A DNA stretch of 64,000 bases from Vreelandella titanicae BH1 (GCF_000336575.1 NZ_AOPO01000001.1:248001-312000), one strand, 5' to 3'; counted from the stretch's first letter, positions 25,887-35,292 are shown. The notes: generated from the sequence alone by a model not told the origin. Made by a program: numbers and translations.

Positions 25887-26882
25887 ATGAAACTCGCACT
25901 CATCGGCGCAGGACGCATCGGCAAAGTGCATGCCCAGGCCATTTATTCACACCCAAACGTTACCCTGGCCGCCGTGGCCGATTTTCATCAGCCTGCCGCA
26001 GAAGCGTTGGCCGAGCAGTACGCCAGCCGAGCGGCCTCTGTGGATGAAATCTTCGCGGATGACACCATTGACGCCGTACTGATTGCTTCAAGCACGCCTA
26101 CTCACGCGGAGTATCTGGAGCGTGCCGCCCGCGCGGGCAAGGCGATTCTGTGCGAAAAACCCATCGCCCTGGATTTAGCCCGCACACGAGATGCTCTGCA
26201 GGTACTCAGTGAACATCCGGTGACCTGCGCGTTAGGCTTTAACCGCCGCCACGATCCTCAGTTTTCGGCACTGAAAAAAGCGATTACCGAAGGGCGTATT
26301 GGCGCACTTGAAACGCTAACGATTATTAGCCGCGACCCGTCTCCCCCGCCTGCCGAGTACGTGGCTGAGTCCGGCGGCCTGTTCCGAGACATGATGATTC
26401 ACGATCTGGACATGGCGCGCTGGCTGCTCGATGAACCCATCGAAAGTGTCTTTGCCGTCGGCAGTAGCATTATCGACCCAGCGATTGGCGAAGCGGGTGA
26501 TGTGGATACCGCCATGGTCACCCTTACCACAGCCAGTGGAAAGCTGTGCCAAATCAGCAACTCACGACGTGCCTGCTACGGCTACGATCAGCGTATCGAA
26601 GCCTTTGGCAGCCAAGGCATGCTGCAGGCCCAAAATGAGAGCGACACCCGGCTGCGCTTCACCGGTGAAGCAGGCCAAGTGGAAGACAATCCCAAGTGGT
26701 TCTTCCTGGAGCGCTATGCCCAAGCCTACCAACTGGAAATTGGCGACTTTGTCGCCGCATGGAAGGAGAAACGTGCGCCACTCGCAGGTGCCCAGGATGG
26801 CCTAGAGGCGTTGCGCTTAGCCGATGCAGCGGAGCTTTCATTGCGTGAAGGTCGCAAAATTCTGCTCGACGCCTCGATCTAA
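25887..26882 (+). CDS. iolG: myo-Inositol 2-dehydrogenase IolG
   Basis: A 331-residue Gfo/Idh/MocA enzyme that oxidises myo-inositol to 2-keto-myo-inositol with NAD+, the first pathway step. N-terminal Rossmann motif GAGRIGKVHAQAI (~7-19), lysine in CEKPIALDLA (~93), and the inositol dehydrogenase pattern GFNRRHDPQF with GGLFRDMMIHDLDMARWLLD, where D and H are the usual catalytic pair. The open frame continues back to 25773 inside iolR; AGGAGAG at 25877-25883 marks the ATG at 25887. It lies between iolR and iolB on the rightward arm. Confidence 0.92.
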   Translation: MKLALIGAGRIGKVHAQAIYSHPNVTLAAVADFHQPAAEALAEQYASRAASVDEIFADDTIDAVLIASSTPTHAEYLERAARAGKAILCEKPIALDLARTRDALQVLSEHPVTCALGFNRRHDPQFSALKKAITEGRIGALETLTIISRDPSPPPAEYVAESGGLFRDMMIHDLDMARWLLDEPIESVFAVGSSIIDPAIGEAGDVDTAMVTLTTASGKLCQISNSRRACYGYDQRIEAFGSQGMLQAQNESDTRLRFTGEAGQVEDNPKWFFLERYAQAYQLEIGDFVAAWKEKRAPLAGAQDGLEALRLADAAELSLREGRKILLDASI

Positions 26883-26894
26883 ACAGACGCAAAC

Positions 26895-26951
26895 GGGTCT
26901 GTGGAGACCCTTCATATCGTAAACGGTTAGCTGCCAACAGAGCAGCTAACC
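26895..26951 (+). other. Two consecutive hairpins between iolG and iolB
   Basis: GGGTCT-GTGG-AGACCC (26895-26910) is followed by GGTTAGCTGC, a 7-base loop, GCAGCTAACC (26925-26951). Neither has a T-run. They may act in message processing or partial termination before iolB; function is not shown. Confidence 0.45.
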
Positions 26952-26968
26952 ATCAGAAGGAGCGACAT

Positions 26969-27775
26969 ATGGCTTCCCTACTGGTACGCCCCACCGCCCC
27001 AGATGCCCAAGGCACCGTGATTGACGTGACCCCTGAATCGGCTGGCTGGACGCACGTTGGCTTTCGGGTGCATAAACTCGCCAAGGGCCAACGCCTGGAG
27101 GCCAGCAGCGATGATCAGGAAATCTGCCTGGTGCTGCTTACCGGGCGTGCCACGGTAACCTGCGGCGAGCACCGCTTTGAAGATATCGGCCAGCGCATGG
27201 ATATCTTTGAACAGATCCCGCCCTATGCGGTTTACCTGCCTGACCATGTTAGCTACGCGGTGGAAGCGACCACAGACTTAGAGCTAGCGGTGTGCGCCGC
27301 CCCTGGGCATGGCAACCATGCCCCACGGCTCATCACGCCTGACAACATCAAGCAAAGCACCCGTGGCCAGGGCACCAACACCCGCCATGTTCACGATATT
27401 CTGCCGGAAACCGAGCCCGCCGATAGCCTATTAGTAGTCGAAGTATTCACACCTGCGGGTAACTGGTCGAGCTACCCGCCCCACAAACACGATGTGGATA
27501 ACTTACCCCACGAATCACATCTGGAAGAGACCTACTACCACCGCATTAACCCTGAACAAGGGTTCGCCTTCCAGCGCGTTTACACCGATGACCGCAGCCT
27601 TGATGAAACCATGGCGGTGGAAAACGGCTGCTGTGTGTTGGTGCCCAAGGGTTACCATCCGGTGGGCGCCTCCCATGGCTACTCGCTCTACTACTTAAAT
27701 GTGATGGCGGGGCCCAAGCGGGCATGGAAATTTCACACCGACCCCGACCACGAATGGCTGATGAACGCTGGATAG
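26969..27775 (+). CDS. iolB: 5-Deoxy-glucuronate isomerase IolB
   Basis: A 268-residue bicupin that isomerises 5-deoxyglucuronate to 5-dehydro-2-deoxygluconate. The family metal-site region is clear: WSSYPPHKHDVDNLPHESHL, EETYYHRINPEQGFAFQRVY and CCVLVPKGYHPVGASHGYSL, the last ending YYLNVMAGP. Length is typical. GAAGGAG stands before the ATG. With iolG it forms the rightward arm; its product is the substrate of the IolC kinase coded on the other strand. A rho-independent terminator follows. Confidence 0.95.
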   Translation: MASLLVRPTAPDAQGTVIDVTPESAGWTHVGFRVHKLAKGQRLEASSDDQEICLVLLTGRATVTCGEHRFEDIGQRMDIFEQIPPYAVYLPDHVSYAVEATTDLELAVCAAPGHGNHAPRLITPDNIKQSTRGQGTNTRHVHDILPETEPADSLLVVEVFTPAGNWSSYPPHKHDVDNLPHESHLEETYYHRINPEQGFAFQRVYTDDRSLDETMAVENGCCVLVPKGYHPVGASHGYSLYYLNVMAGPKRAWKFHTDPDHEWLMNAG

Positions 27776-27819
27776 ATCGACACTTCGCCCGCTAACGTTT
27801 ATCTAATGCTATGCTAACT

Positions 27820-27844
27820 AGCCCCGCCGATGCGGGGCTTTTTT
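27820..27844 (+). terminator. Rho-independent terminator after iolB
   Basis: AGCCCCGC, loop CGAT, GCGGGGCT followed by a T-run. It closes the iolR-iolG-iolB unit. Confidence 0.88.
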
Positions 27845-27877
27845 GTGGTTCATTTTTTTGCGTATCCAGAGGCCTCA

Positions 27878-28621
27878 ATGCTCCCCGACTACTCCGTCAT
27901 CGCCTGGTTGTTAATTGCATTTTCCGTTTACCTGACCGGCGTTTCAAAAGGTGGCTTTGCGGGTGGTTTTGGTACGCTCTCGGTACCGCTAATGGCGCTG
28001 GCGATCAGCCCCGCCCAGGCAGCGGGCTTACTACTGCCGCTACTGCTGGTGATGGACGTGTTTGCGGTGAAAGCATGGTGGGGCAAGCAGGACGCCACTG
28101 AGGTCTGGCGCTTTGTGCCGGGGCTGTTTATCGGCGTGACGGTAGGGACGCTGCTGTTTGGCAGTTTGAGTGAACAGGGCTTACGCCTGACTCTCGGCGT
28201 GATCACCCTGCTGTTCGCCGCTTACATGTTGCTCAAGCCCGTTGCCAAGAAACCGATCTCCCCCCGTTGGGCTTTGCCAGCGGCAAGCGTTTGCGGCTTT
28301 ACCAGCTTTATGGCTCATGCGGGCGCGCCGCCGCTAAACGTGTATCTACTACCGCGCAAACTATCGAAAGAGACCTTTATCGCCACCTGTGCAGTGACCT
28401 TTGCCGTAGTCAACGTGATCAAGCTAGCGCCCTATATGTGGCTTGGCGAAATTAACGTTACCAGCGCCTGGGCATCACTACTGCTAGTGCCCATCGCCTG
28501 GATCGGTGTACGCAACGGCTTGTGGCTACAAAGCCGCGTCAATGAAAAGTTGTTTTACCGATTGGTGATTTTTGCCATGTTTTTAGTCGGTTTTAATCTG
28601 ATTTGGCAGGCGCTGAAATAG
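27878..28621 (+). CDS. TSUP family (TauE/SafE) membrane permease
   Basis: A 247-residue membrane protein with about eight hydrophobic segments. TauE/SafE signatures: VSKGGFAGGFGTLSVPLMAL near the N terminus, and CGFTSFMAHAGAPPLNVYLL with PRKLSKETFIATCAVTF in the second half. The family exports sulfite, sulfoacetate or other organosulfur anions; the substrate here is unknown. The open frame extends to 27830, but the ATG at 27878 gives the family start, with only a weak AGAGG before it. It stands alone between the inositol locus and the VgrG-Rhs gene. Confidence 0.87.
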   Translation: MLPDYSVIAWLLIAFSVYLTGVSKGGFAGGFGTLSVPLMALAISPAQAAGLLLPLLLVMDVFAVKAWWGKQDATEVWRFVPGLFIGVTVGTLLFGSLSEQGLRLTLGVITLLFAAYMLLKPVAKKPISPRWALPAASVCGFTSFMAHAGAPPLNVYLLPRKLSKETFIATCAVTFAVVNVIKLAPYMWLGEINVTSAWASLLLVPIAWIGVRNGLWLQSRVNEKLFYRLVIFAMFLVGFNLIWQALK

Positions 28622-28681
28622 GGCGGGATTCATTACGGAGTGCAGCTCATTTTCATACGATCATCCTTTAAGCGTTTAAGC

Positions 28682-28732
28682 TGTAAGACATCGCTTAAAA
28701 TTTTGTAAGAGATCTCTTACAAACATGTAAGA
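28682..28732. promoter_or_regulatory. Palindrome and 22-bp-phased TGTAAGA repeats before the VgrG-Rhs gene
   Basis: TGTAAGA occurs at 28682, 28704 and 28726, exactly 22 bp apart (two helical turns). The middle copy is the left arm of a perfect 18-bp palindrome, TGTAAGAGATCTCTTACA, at 28704-28721. The array ends 91 bp before the start codon and looks like a multi-site operator. The regulator is unknown. Confidence 0.55.
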
Positions 28733-28823
28733 GATCCCTGTCACTTGAACTCCAGGCCTTGCTCTCTGGCCCCGGCCCGCTACCCTGATCGTTTCTCATT
28801 TACTTGATCCAAGGAGCGGTGCG

Positions 28824-31800
28824 ATGGCGGACAAAACGGGCCTGCAATTTACCCTGACCCTACCCGGGGCCGATGACACCGCCGTGGTGCGCTTTACCCA
28901 TCGCGAGGCGCTGTCTGAGCCGTTTGCGCTCTCGATTGAGTTTGCCAGCCGCACCCACGACCTGTCGCCCAGCGACTGTTTGGATCAAGAGGCCACGCTG
29001 ACCATTTGGCAGGACGGCGAGCCGCTACGTCGTGTCCATGGGATAATCGCTGAGCTACACCGCGGCGACCGGGGACACCGGCGCAGCTTCTACCGTGTCG
29101 AGATTCGTCCCGCGCTGTGGCGGTTATCGCTGCGCCATAATTCGCGTATCTTTCAGGATACGTCCCCCTATGATGCCATCACGACGCTCGCTAATGAGCG
29201 CAGCCTCACTGATATCGGCTTTGCGACTACTCGCACGCCTCTGGATCGCGAGTTTTTGGTGCAGTACCGCGAGACCGATCTGGCCTTTATCGAGCGTTTA
29301 GCCGCCGAAGAGGGCTGCTTCTATTTCCATGAGTTCGAGAACGCCGAGGGCGGTAAACACCAGTTGGTGTTTGCAGACGCCACGGTGGTGCTGCCCAGCG
29401 TGGGCGAGCGTACCTACCACGGCCGCGCTGGGGGCACACCGCCCCGACGCCATGTGCGTAAGTTGCGTCAGGCCAACCGGGTGCGCCCCGCCTCGGCGAT
29501 GCTCAAGGACTACACCTTTAAAAACCCGCCCTATGCGCAGATCCATGAGCACCTGGCGCCAGGGCTGGGCGAACACGCCCAGCGGGAGGATTACGAACAC
29601 TTCGATTACCCAGGGCGTTATAAGAAGGACGCCTCCGGCAAGCCGTTTACCCGCCACCGCTTAGAGTCCCTGCGCGCTGACGCCACCACCGCCGAAGCGG
29701 AAAGTGATTTGCCTGAACTCGCTCCCGGCATCTGCTTTACCCTCACCGACCACGATATCGATAGCCTTAACCAAGCGTGGCAGGTGGTCTCAGTCGTGCA
29801 CCACGGCGAGCAGCCCCAGGCCCTGGAAGAGGACGGCATGGCCCGGGGCGGTAATGGGAGTGGAGCCAGTGCGGCGCAGGCAGGCGAGCTGATGACCCGC
29901 TACCACAACGACGTGGTGATCATGCCGAAGGATCAGACCTTCCGCCCGGTGCCCAATCCTAAACCTCGCGTTGACGGCCCCCAGGTGGCCTTTGTGGTGG
30001 GGCCGGAAGGTGAAGAGATCTACTGCGACGAACATGGCCGGGTCAAGGTGCAGTTCCCCTGGGATCGTTATGCGGATCCTGATGAGACGGCAAGCTGTTG
30101 GATACGGGTGGCCCAGGGCTGGGCAGGCGGTGGCTACGGCAGCATGGCGATCCCCCGGATCGGCCACGAGGTCATTGTCTCGTTTTTAGAGGGCGACCCC
30201 GATCAACCGCTGGTCACCGGGCGCACCTACCACGCGGTGAATACCCCGCCCTACCCGCTGCCGGCCAACAAGACCCGCACGGTGATCCGCACCCAGAGCC
30301 ATAAGTCGGAAGGCTTTAACGAACTGCGCTTTGAGGACGCCACCGGCGAAGAGCAGATCTGGCTGCATGCCCAGAAAGACCTGGAGCTGCTGACCCTTAA
30401 CGACCGCACCGAGGAGATCCGTCGGGACAGCCACCTCAAGCTGCACCGCAACCGCTTGAGCGAAATCCATAACGACGACCACCTCACCGTACACGGCAAG
30501 CGCTACACCCAGATCAAGGGCGATGACCACCTCCAGGTCGATCAAACCCGCCATGAGGTCTACGGCGAGGCGCAACTGGTGGAGACCGGCCGCGAGCTGC
30601 ACCACAAGGCGGGCAGCCAGATCGTGTTGGAAGCGGGTAGTGAGATCACCCTTAAAGCCGGGGGTAGCTTTATCAAGCTCGACCCCGGCGGCGTGACCAT
30701 TGTCGGCCCCCAGGTCAAGATCAACTCCGGCGGTAGCCCTGGGCGCGGCCAGGGCCACGCCATTGTGCTGCCCCGCTTACCCGGGGAAGCCGAGCCCGAG
30801 GAGAGCGAGGACGTCACCCTCGAGCCGCACCAGGCACCGCTGCTGAGCAGTGAGATTGCCACCGCGACCCCGCTAGCGTTAGACGATATCGATATCACCG
30901 ATGGCCTGGCCGACGACTGCAGTGCCTGCCAACCCGCGGTGGGTAGCCCAGTGAACCCGCTGCTGGGCGCCAAGCTGCTGCCCGCCGAGACCGATTTTGC
31001 GCTACCCGCGCCACGGCCGTTTGTATTTAGCCGGGGTTATCTCTCCAGCAACGGGCGGATTGGGGTACTCGGTCAGGGCTGGTCGCTCCCCGGCGAGTCC
31101 CTGGCCATTACCCAGAACGATGATGCCTGTATTGTCCACGATGCCCAGGGGCGTCAAATTACCTTTGGCGCACTGGCCCCCGGCCAAGCGCGCTTCTCGC
31201 CCACCGAGCAGCTGTGGATTCGTCGTGGGGGTGCCTCAACCGCTGAAGAGAGCAACGCGCCCCGCTGGCAAGCCCTGGACGAGACGTTACGCAGTGATCC
31301 TGAGCGTATCGTGTTAAGCGACGCCAGCGGGCTTTACTATGTGTTTGCCAGCCCAACCTCTGCCCATCCAGCAGACGCGGCGTCCACCACGGATACGCCT
31401 TCAGGTGATAGTTCAAAAGATAACGCTGCTCGCTGGCCCTTAATCGAAGAGCGTGACCGCAACGGCTATGCCACCCAGTACTACTGGGAAGCCGGTCTGC
31501 TGGTCACGGTGATCGACAGCGCCCAGCGTCGCTACCAGTTGGTGTACGACAGCCTGCTTCCCGCCCAGCCCGACGATGCTGGGCAGCGCTTAACCGGCGT
31601 CAAGCTGGTGCAAGCGCACGACGGCAGTGCCCAGGACGACTGGTTGGTGCGCTACTCGTTTAGCCCCGTGGGGGATTTGATTGCGGTGCGCCATCGCCAC
31701 GGCGAGGTGGTGCGCGAGTTCGAGTGGCAGAATCATATGCTGACTGCCCACCGGGTGCCCGGGGGGATGGAAGCCCACTACAGTTGGGATCGTCATGCGC

Positions 31801-34577
31801 CAGATGGCCGCGTGGTGGGCCAGCAGGAAGCCGGAGGGTTGGCACGCTCTTACAGCTACCAAGTGGATCATACGCTGGTCACCGACAGCCTGGGCCGGGA
31901 GGAGCGCTACCACTTTGTGGGCAGCGGCCCCGGCCGCCGCTGGACGGCGCATACCCGCGCCGACGGATCACGCATTGAGTTCCGCTACGACCGGGCGGGT
32001 CTCAAGGTAGCGACGGTGGATCCGCTGGGTCACGAGACGCTGATCGAACGGGATGAGCATGGGCAAGTGATTGCACAGACCGGCCCGGACGGCACCCGCT
32101 GGGCGATTGAGCGCGATGCCCTGGGCCAGCCGGTGAGTATCGAAGGGCCTGAGGATCAAACGTGGCAAATAACGCGCAACGAACAGGGGCTTCCAGTGGA
32201 AGTCACCGGGCCGGAAGGCACTACCGCCTTCGCCTACGATCACGATGCTTTGCCTGATCGCCCCACGACTATTACCGATGCGGTTGGGGCAACCCACCAA
32301 CGCGAGTGGAACGCCCTGGGCCAGGTCACCGCCCAAATCGACTGCTCCCAGCAGCGTACCGAGTACGCCTATGACCGCCACGGCTATCTGGCCAGCGTCA
32401 CCAACGCCTTGGGCGAGACCACCCGCACCCAGCACGACAAGATGGGCCGGCGACTCGCCACGCAACTGCCGGACGGCACCCACTGGCACCACCATGTGGA
32501 TGCTCTTGGGCGGCTGGTGGAGCTGGAAGGCCCGCAAGGGTTTCGGCAGCAATTCTTCTTTGATGACCACGGCCGCCCGGTGCAGCGCATCGAGGCCGAC
32601 GGCAGCCAGCAGTTTACCGCCTATGATGACATTGGCCGCCTCAGCGAGCTGACCCTAGGCAATGGCGCGGTCTACCGCTTTGCCTATGACGAGATGGATC
32701 GCTTAGCCAGCGAGACCGGCCCCGACGGCCGGGAGCAGCAGTACCGCTACGATGAAGCCGGGCGCTTGATCGAACGTATCGAGGCCAACCGCCCCGGCCC
32801 CGACGGCCAACCGCTGGTGACCCGTTACGACTACGACAACGCAGGCCGCCTAACTGCGCGACACCTGCCCGCCACCGAGCACGCCCCGGCCAGCACGGAG
32901 CAGTACCAGTGGGGTACCAATGGTCAGCTACTCAGCGTCACCAACGATCATGGTGAAGTCACATTCCGCTACGACGAAGCCCAGCGGTTAATCGGCGAAC
33001 AGCAGAGTCATGCGGGCCTAGCAGGTGAGAGTGGCTGGCAGTGGCAGCACCAGCACACGTTCACCGCCAACGGCGCCCCCGAAGCCAGCCAGTTCGGCGA
33101 CCTACCGGCGCTTAACTGGCACACCTACGGCAGCGGCCACCTGCATGGCCTAAGCGCCCCCGGCCTGGATCTGGAAATTGCCCTGGAGCCCGACGCCCTG
33201 CACCGGGAGACCCAGCGCCGTCTCAGCACCGGTGCCAGCGCCAATCAACCGCTGGTGCTGGAGCGCGGGTATACGAACCTGGGCCAGCTAGACCACCTCA
33301 CGCTGCGCAGCCCGGACACCACTAGCCAGCAGGACTACCAATACGACGCCCTGGGGCGCATGAGCTTCCGGGCGCTGCAAGGCGATCAAGCCTCAAAAGT
33401 CATCGCCTACAGCTACGACGCTGCCGGGCGCTTGATCGGCAGCCAACACGGCGACCACGCCCACCGCTACTCTGTGGACGCGGCGGGCAATCGCTTAGAG
33501 CAGGGGGTAGACAAGCAACAAGGACTGACGGATAACCGCCTCACACAACTCAACGGCGCGCGCTACCGCTACGACGGTGCCGGTAACCTGGTCGAACGCC
33601 AACAGCCCAACGGCGAACGCCTAACGCTGGGCTACGACGGCGCGAATCGCCTAGTGCACCTGATCCACGCCAGCGAGCTGGGGGCTACCCGCGAGGCCAC
33701 TTACCGTTACGACGGCCTGGGAAGACGCATCAGCAAAACCGTGCGCGACACCAACGGCACCACCGCCACCACCCACTACGGCTGGGACGGCGACCGCATC
33801 GTGCGGGAAGAAACGGACAATCAGCGCGCTACCGTGGTCTACGAGCCGGGCAGTTTTGTGCCCATGCTACGTATTGAAGATACTGAACAAGGCCAAGTGC
33901 TCAGCGCCTATATCACCGACGCCCTGGGCACCCCGATGCAACTAGTCGCCCCCAACGGCCAACCCCGGTGGCTCGCCGAACCGGACGACTGGGCCGCGGT
34001 CAAGAACCAACGCGCCGTACGCAACGTCACCCAACCGATCCGGTTCCAGGGCCAGTGGCACGACGAAGAGAGCGGTCTCTACTACAACCGCCACCGCTAT
34101 TACGACCCGCAGCAAGGCAGGTATATTAGTCAGGATCCGATTGGGCTGAATGGCGGCACGAATTTGTATGGGTATGTGGCCAACCCGACGGGGATGGTGG
34201 ATCCGTTGGGGTTGGAGGGGGAATGTATAGGGCGAGGAATGGTATTGAGGGATGGCCAGTGCCAATGGTGGGAAAACGCAGGAAGAACTGCAGCTGGTTT
34301 GACGCCTTCAACTGCAACCCATGATGATTCACCGGCAGGAATTTATGGGTGCGCTATTATTGCAACGGCTCTTGGCGAAGGAGAATTACCGCCAGAGGTT
34401 GAAAAAGTCGAGTCCATATTTGACCTAGGAGATAAAGTCCAAACAATATTTAACAAAGATTATATTCCGGGACATCTGTCAAAATTGATGACTATTCCCA
34501 ATAGATACAAAGATAACTTGCGCGTTTGTAACGAGACTGCAGGAAAGCAGTCATTTGAAATTGACACTTGGGATTAA
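28824..34577 (+). CDS. VgrG-Rhs fusion: T6SS spike with Rhs polymorphic toxin
   Basis: A 1917-residue protein joining two type VI secretion parts. Residues ~1-450 are the VgrG gp27/gp44-like base (FALSIEFASRTHDLSPSDCL, YRETDLAFIERLAAEEGCFY) and an OB-fold (VKVQFPWDRYADPDETASCW). A DUF2345-like beta-prism follows to ~645 (GSEITLKAGGSFIKLDPGGV). A DUF6531 segment begins near 710 (NPLLGAKLLPAETDFALPAP), then some 25 YD repeats. The core ends at ~1753-1797 (YYNRHRYYDPQQGRYISQDP, then DPLGL). The last 120 residues (1798-1917) are a unique tip of unknown fold, presumably the toxin. No PAAR domain and no EagR chaperone gene is seen; fusion to VgrG would make them unnecessary. GC falls sharply at the tip (~34223). 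AAGGAG precedes the ATG. Confidence 0.93.
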   Translation: MADKTGLQFTLTLPGADDTAVVRFTHREALSEPFALSIEFASRTHDLSPSDCLDQEATLTIWQDGEPLRRVHGIIAELHRGDRGHRRSFYRVEIRPALWRLSLRHNSRIFQDTSPYDAITTLANERSLTDIGFATTRTPLDREFLVQYRETDLAFIERLAAEEGCFYFHEFENAEGGKHQLVFADATVVLPSVGERTYHGRAGGTPPRRHVRKLRQANRVRPASAMLKDYTFKNPPYAQIHEHLAPGLGEHAQREDYEHFDYPGRYKKDASGKPFTRHRLESLRADATTAEAESDLPELAPGICFTLTDHDIDSLNQAWQVVSVVHHGEQPQALEEDGMARGGNGSGASAAQAGELMTRYHNDVVIMPKDQTFRPVPNPKPRVDGPQVAFVVGPEGEEIYCDEHGRVKVQFPWDRYADPDETASCWIRVAQGWAGGGYGSMAIPRIGHEVIVSFLEGDPDQPLVTGRTYHAVNTPPYPLPANKTRTVIRTQSHKSEGFNELRFEDATGEEQIWLHAQKDLELLTLNDRTEEIRRDSHLKLHRNRLSEIHNDDHLTVHGKRYTQIKGDDHLQVDQTRHEVYGEAQLVETGRELHHKAGSQIVLEAGSEITLKAGGSFIKLDPGGVTIVGPQVKINSGGSPGRGQGHAIVLPRLPGEAEPEESEDVTLEPHQAPLLSSEIATATPLALDDIDITDGLADDCSACQPAVGSPVNPLLGAKLLPAETDFALPAPRPFVFSRGYLSSNGRIGVLGQGWSLPGESLAITQNDDACIVHDAQGRQITFGALAPGQARFSPTEQLWIRRGGASTAEESNAPRWQALDETLRSDPERIVLSDASGLYYVFASPTSAHPADAASTTDTPSGDSSKDNAARWPLIEERDRNGYATQYYWEAGLLVTVIDSAQRRYQLVYDSLLPAQPDDAGQRLTGVKLVQAHDGSAQDDWLVRYSFSPVGDLIAVRHRHGEVVREFEWQNHMLTAHRVPGGMEAHYSWDRHAPDGRVVGQQEAGGLARSYSYQVDHTLVTDSLGREERYHFVGSGPGRRWTAHTRADGSRIEFRYDRAGLKVATVDPLGHETLIERDEHGQVIAQTGPDGTRWAIERDALGQPVSIEGPEDQTWQITRNEQGLPVEVTGPEGTTAFAYDHDALPDRPTTITDAVGATHQREWNALGQVTAQIDCSQQRTEYAYDRHGYLASVTNALGETTRTQHDKMGRRLATQLPDGTHWHHHVDALGRLVELEGPQGFRQQFFFDDHGRPVQRIEADGSQQFTAYDDIGRLSELTLGNGAVYRFAYDEMDRLASETGPDGREQQYRYDEAGRLIERIEANRPGPDGQPLVTRYDYDNAGRLTARHLPATEHAPASTEQYQWGTNGQLLSVTNDHGEVTFRYDEAQRLIGEQQSHAGLAGESGWQWQHQHTFTANGAPEASQFGDLPALNWHTYGSGHLHGLSAPGLDLEIALEPDALHRETQRRLSTGASANQPLVLERGYTNLGQLDHLTLRSPDTTSQQDYQYDALGRMSFRALQGDQASKVIAYSYDAAGRLIGSQHGDHAHRYSVDAAGNRLEQGVDKQQGLTDNRLTQLNGARYRYDGAGNLVERQQPNGERLTLGYDGANRLVHLIHASELGATREATYRYDGLGRRISKTVRDTNGTTATTHYGWDGDRIVREETDNQRATVVYEPGSFVPMLRIEDTEQGQVLSAYITDALGTPMQLVAPNGQPRWLAEPDDWAAVKNQRAVRNVTQPIRFQGQWHDEESGLYYNRHRYYDPQQGRYISQDPIGLNGGTNLYGYVANPTGMVDPLGLEGECIGRGMVLRDGQCQWWENAGRTAAGLTPSTATHDDSPAGIYGCAIIATALGEGELPPEVEKVESIFDLGDKVQTIFNKDYIPGHLSKLMTIPNRYKDNLRVCNETAGKQSFEIDTWD

Positions 34578-34593
34578 GAGAAAGAATCAAAAT

Positions 34594-35187
34594 ATGAAAA
34601 AAATAGTAATCAACGTAGCTTTCTTTTGGTCAATATTGATAACTAGCGTATCGCATGCTGATTGCGCTTGTGACAAGGAAAATGACCCTGGCACACCCAT
34701 TAATCAGGCCATTCTTTCAATAATGGATGTTAGAGATAATGCCTTAGCACTTAAGCTGCTTGATGAAGGAATGGATCCTGACACCACAAATGCTTGTGGT
34801 GCAGGACTGTTGTTAATGAGTGCATATTATAATGATATATATTTAGCACAAGAATTGTTGTCGAAAGGTGCAGATCCTAATATCACAAACTTTAGTGGTG
34901 AAACGCCGGTTTTTGCGGCTGCATACATTTCTAGAAATAAAATTTTAGAAATGCTTTTAATGGCTGGCGGCAACCCTAATCCTGAAAGTGAATGCATGGA
35001 AGATAAAAAACATAACACTCCCCTTCTAATAGCGGCAGCCAACAATAATATTGATGGCATTAAAATACTGGCAGAGCATGGGGCCAATATCCATTACATC
35101 AACTCTGAAGGTTACTCTTTGGAACGTATCGTTAATGAGAAAAATATTGAGGAGTTGTATTATTTATTTTCCTCATCCGAGGAGTGA
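34594..35187 (+). CDS. Secreted ankyrin-repeat protein, probable immunity protein of the VgrG-Rhs toxin
   Basis: A 197-residue protein with a signal peptide at ~1-22 (KKIVINVAFFWSILITSVSH) and mature start near ADCACDKEND. About four ankyrin repeats follow, for example YLAQELLSKGADPNITNFSG and GIKILAEHGANIHYINSEGY. The frame opens at 34555, inside the tip of the Rhs gene, but the ATG at 34594 starts the signal peptide; AAGAGAAAG lies 9-17 nt upstream. Placement 16 bp after a polymorphic toxin tip is the classic immunity position. A periplasmic immunity protein implies that the toxin acts in, or enters from, the periplasm. The gene is AT-rich. Role is inferred from position and export. Confidence 0.72.
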   Translation: MKKIVINVAFFWSILITSVSHADCACDKENDPGTPINQAILSIMDVRDNALALKLLDEGMDPDTTNACGAGLLLMSAYYNDIYLAQELLSKGADPNITNFSGETPVFAAAYISRNKILEMLLMAGGNPNPESECMEDKKHNTPLLIAAANNNIDGIKILAEHGANIHYINSEGYSLERIVNEKNIEELYYLFSSSEE

Positions 35188-35208
35188 GCTTTAACATGTG
35201 CTTGGGGC

Positions 35209-35280
35209 AACATGGACGTTGCCTTATTCGACACACTCGCTAAGGAAGGCATGTAGCTGCCTTCCTTGGCGGTAGCGTGG
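35209..35280 (+). repeat. Cassette-end repeat, copy 1
   Basis: A ~70-bp element containing the perfect hairpin AAGGAAGGCA-TGTAGC-TGCCTTCCTT (35242-35267). It is roughly 80% identical to 37848-37919. It follows the ankyrin gene and ends 13 bp before homology to the Rhs core resumes. Confidence 0.7.
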
Positions 35281-35292
35281 GTGTATTGGTAA

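Noticed and set aside
28740..28800. Sigma-54 promoter before the VgrG-Rhs gene
   Set aside because: CTGGCCCCGGCCCGC lacks the GG-N10-GC spacing of -24/-12 elements.
30186..30758. 190-codon antisense frame in the VgrG part
   Set aside because: Shadow of the spike domain; hydrophobic look is due to reverse reading of repeats.
32300..33500. YD repeats of the Rhs core as DNA repeats
   Set aside because: They repeat at protein level only; nucleotide units are diverged, so no separate repeat feature is listed.
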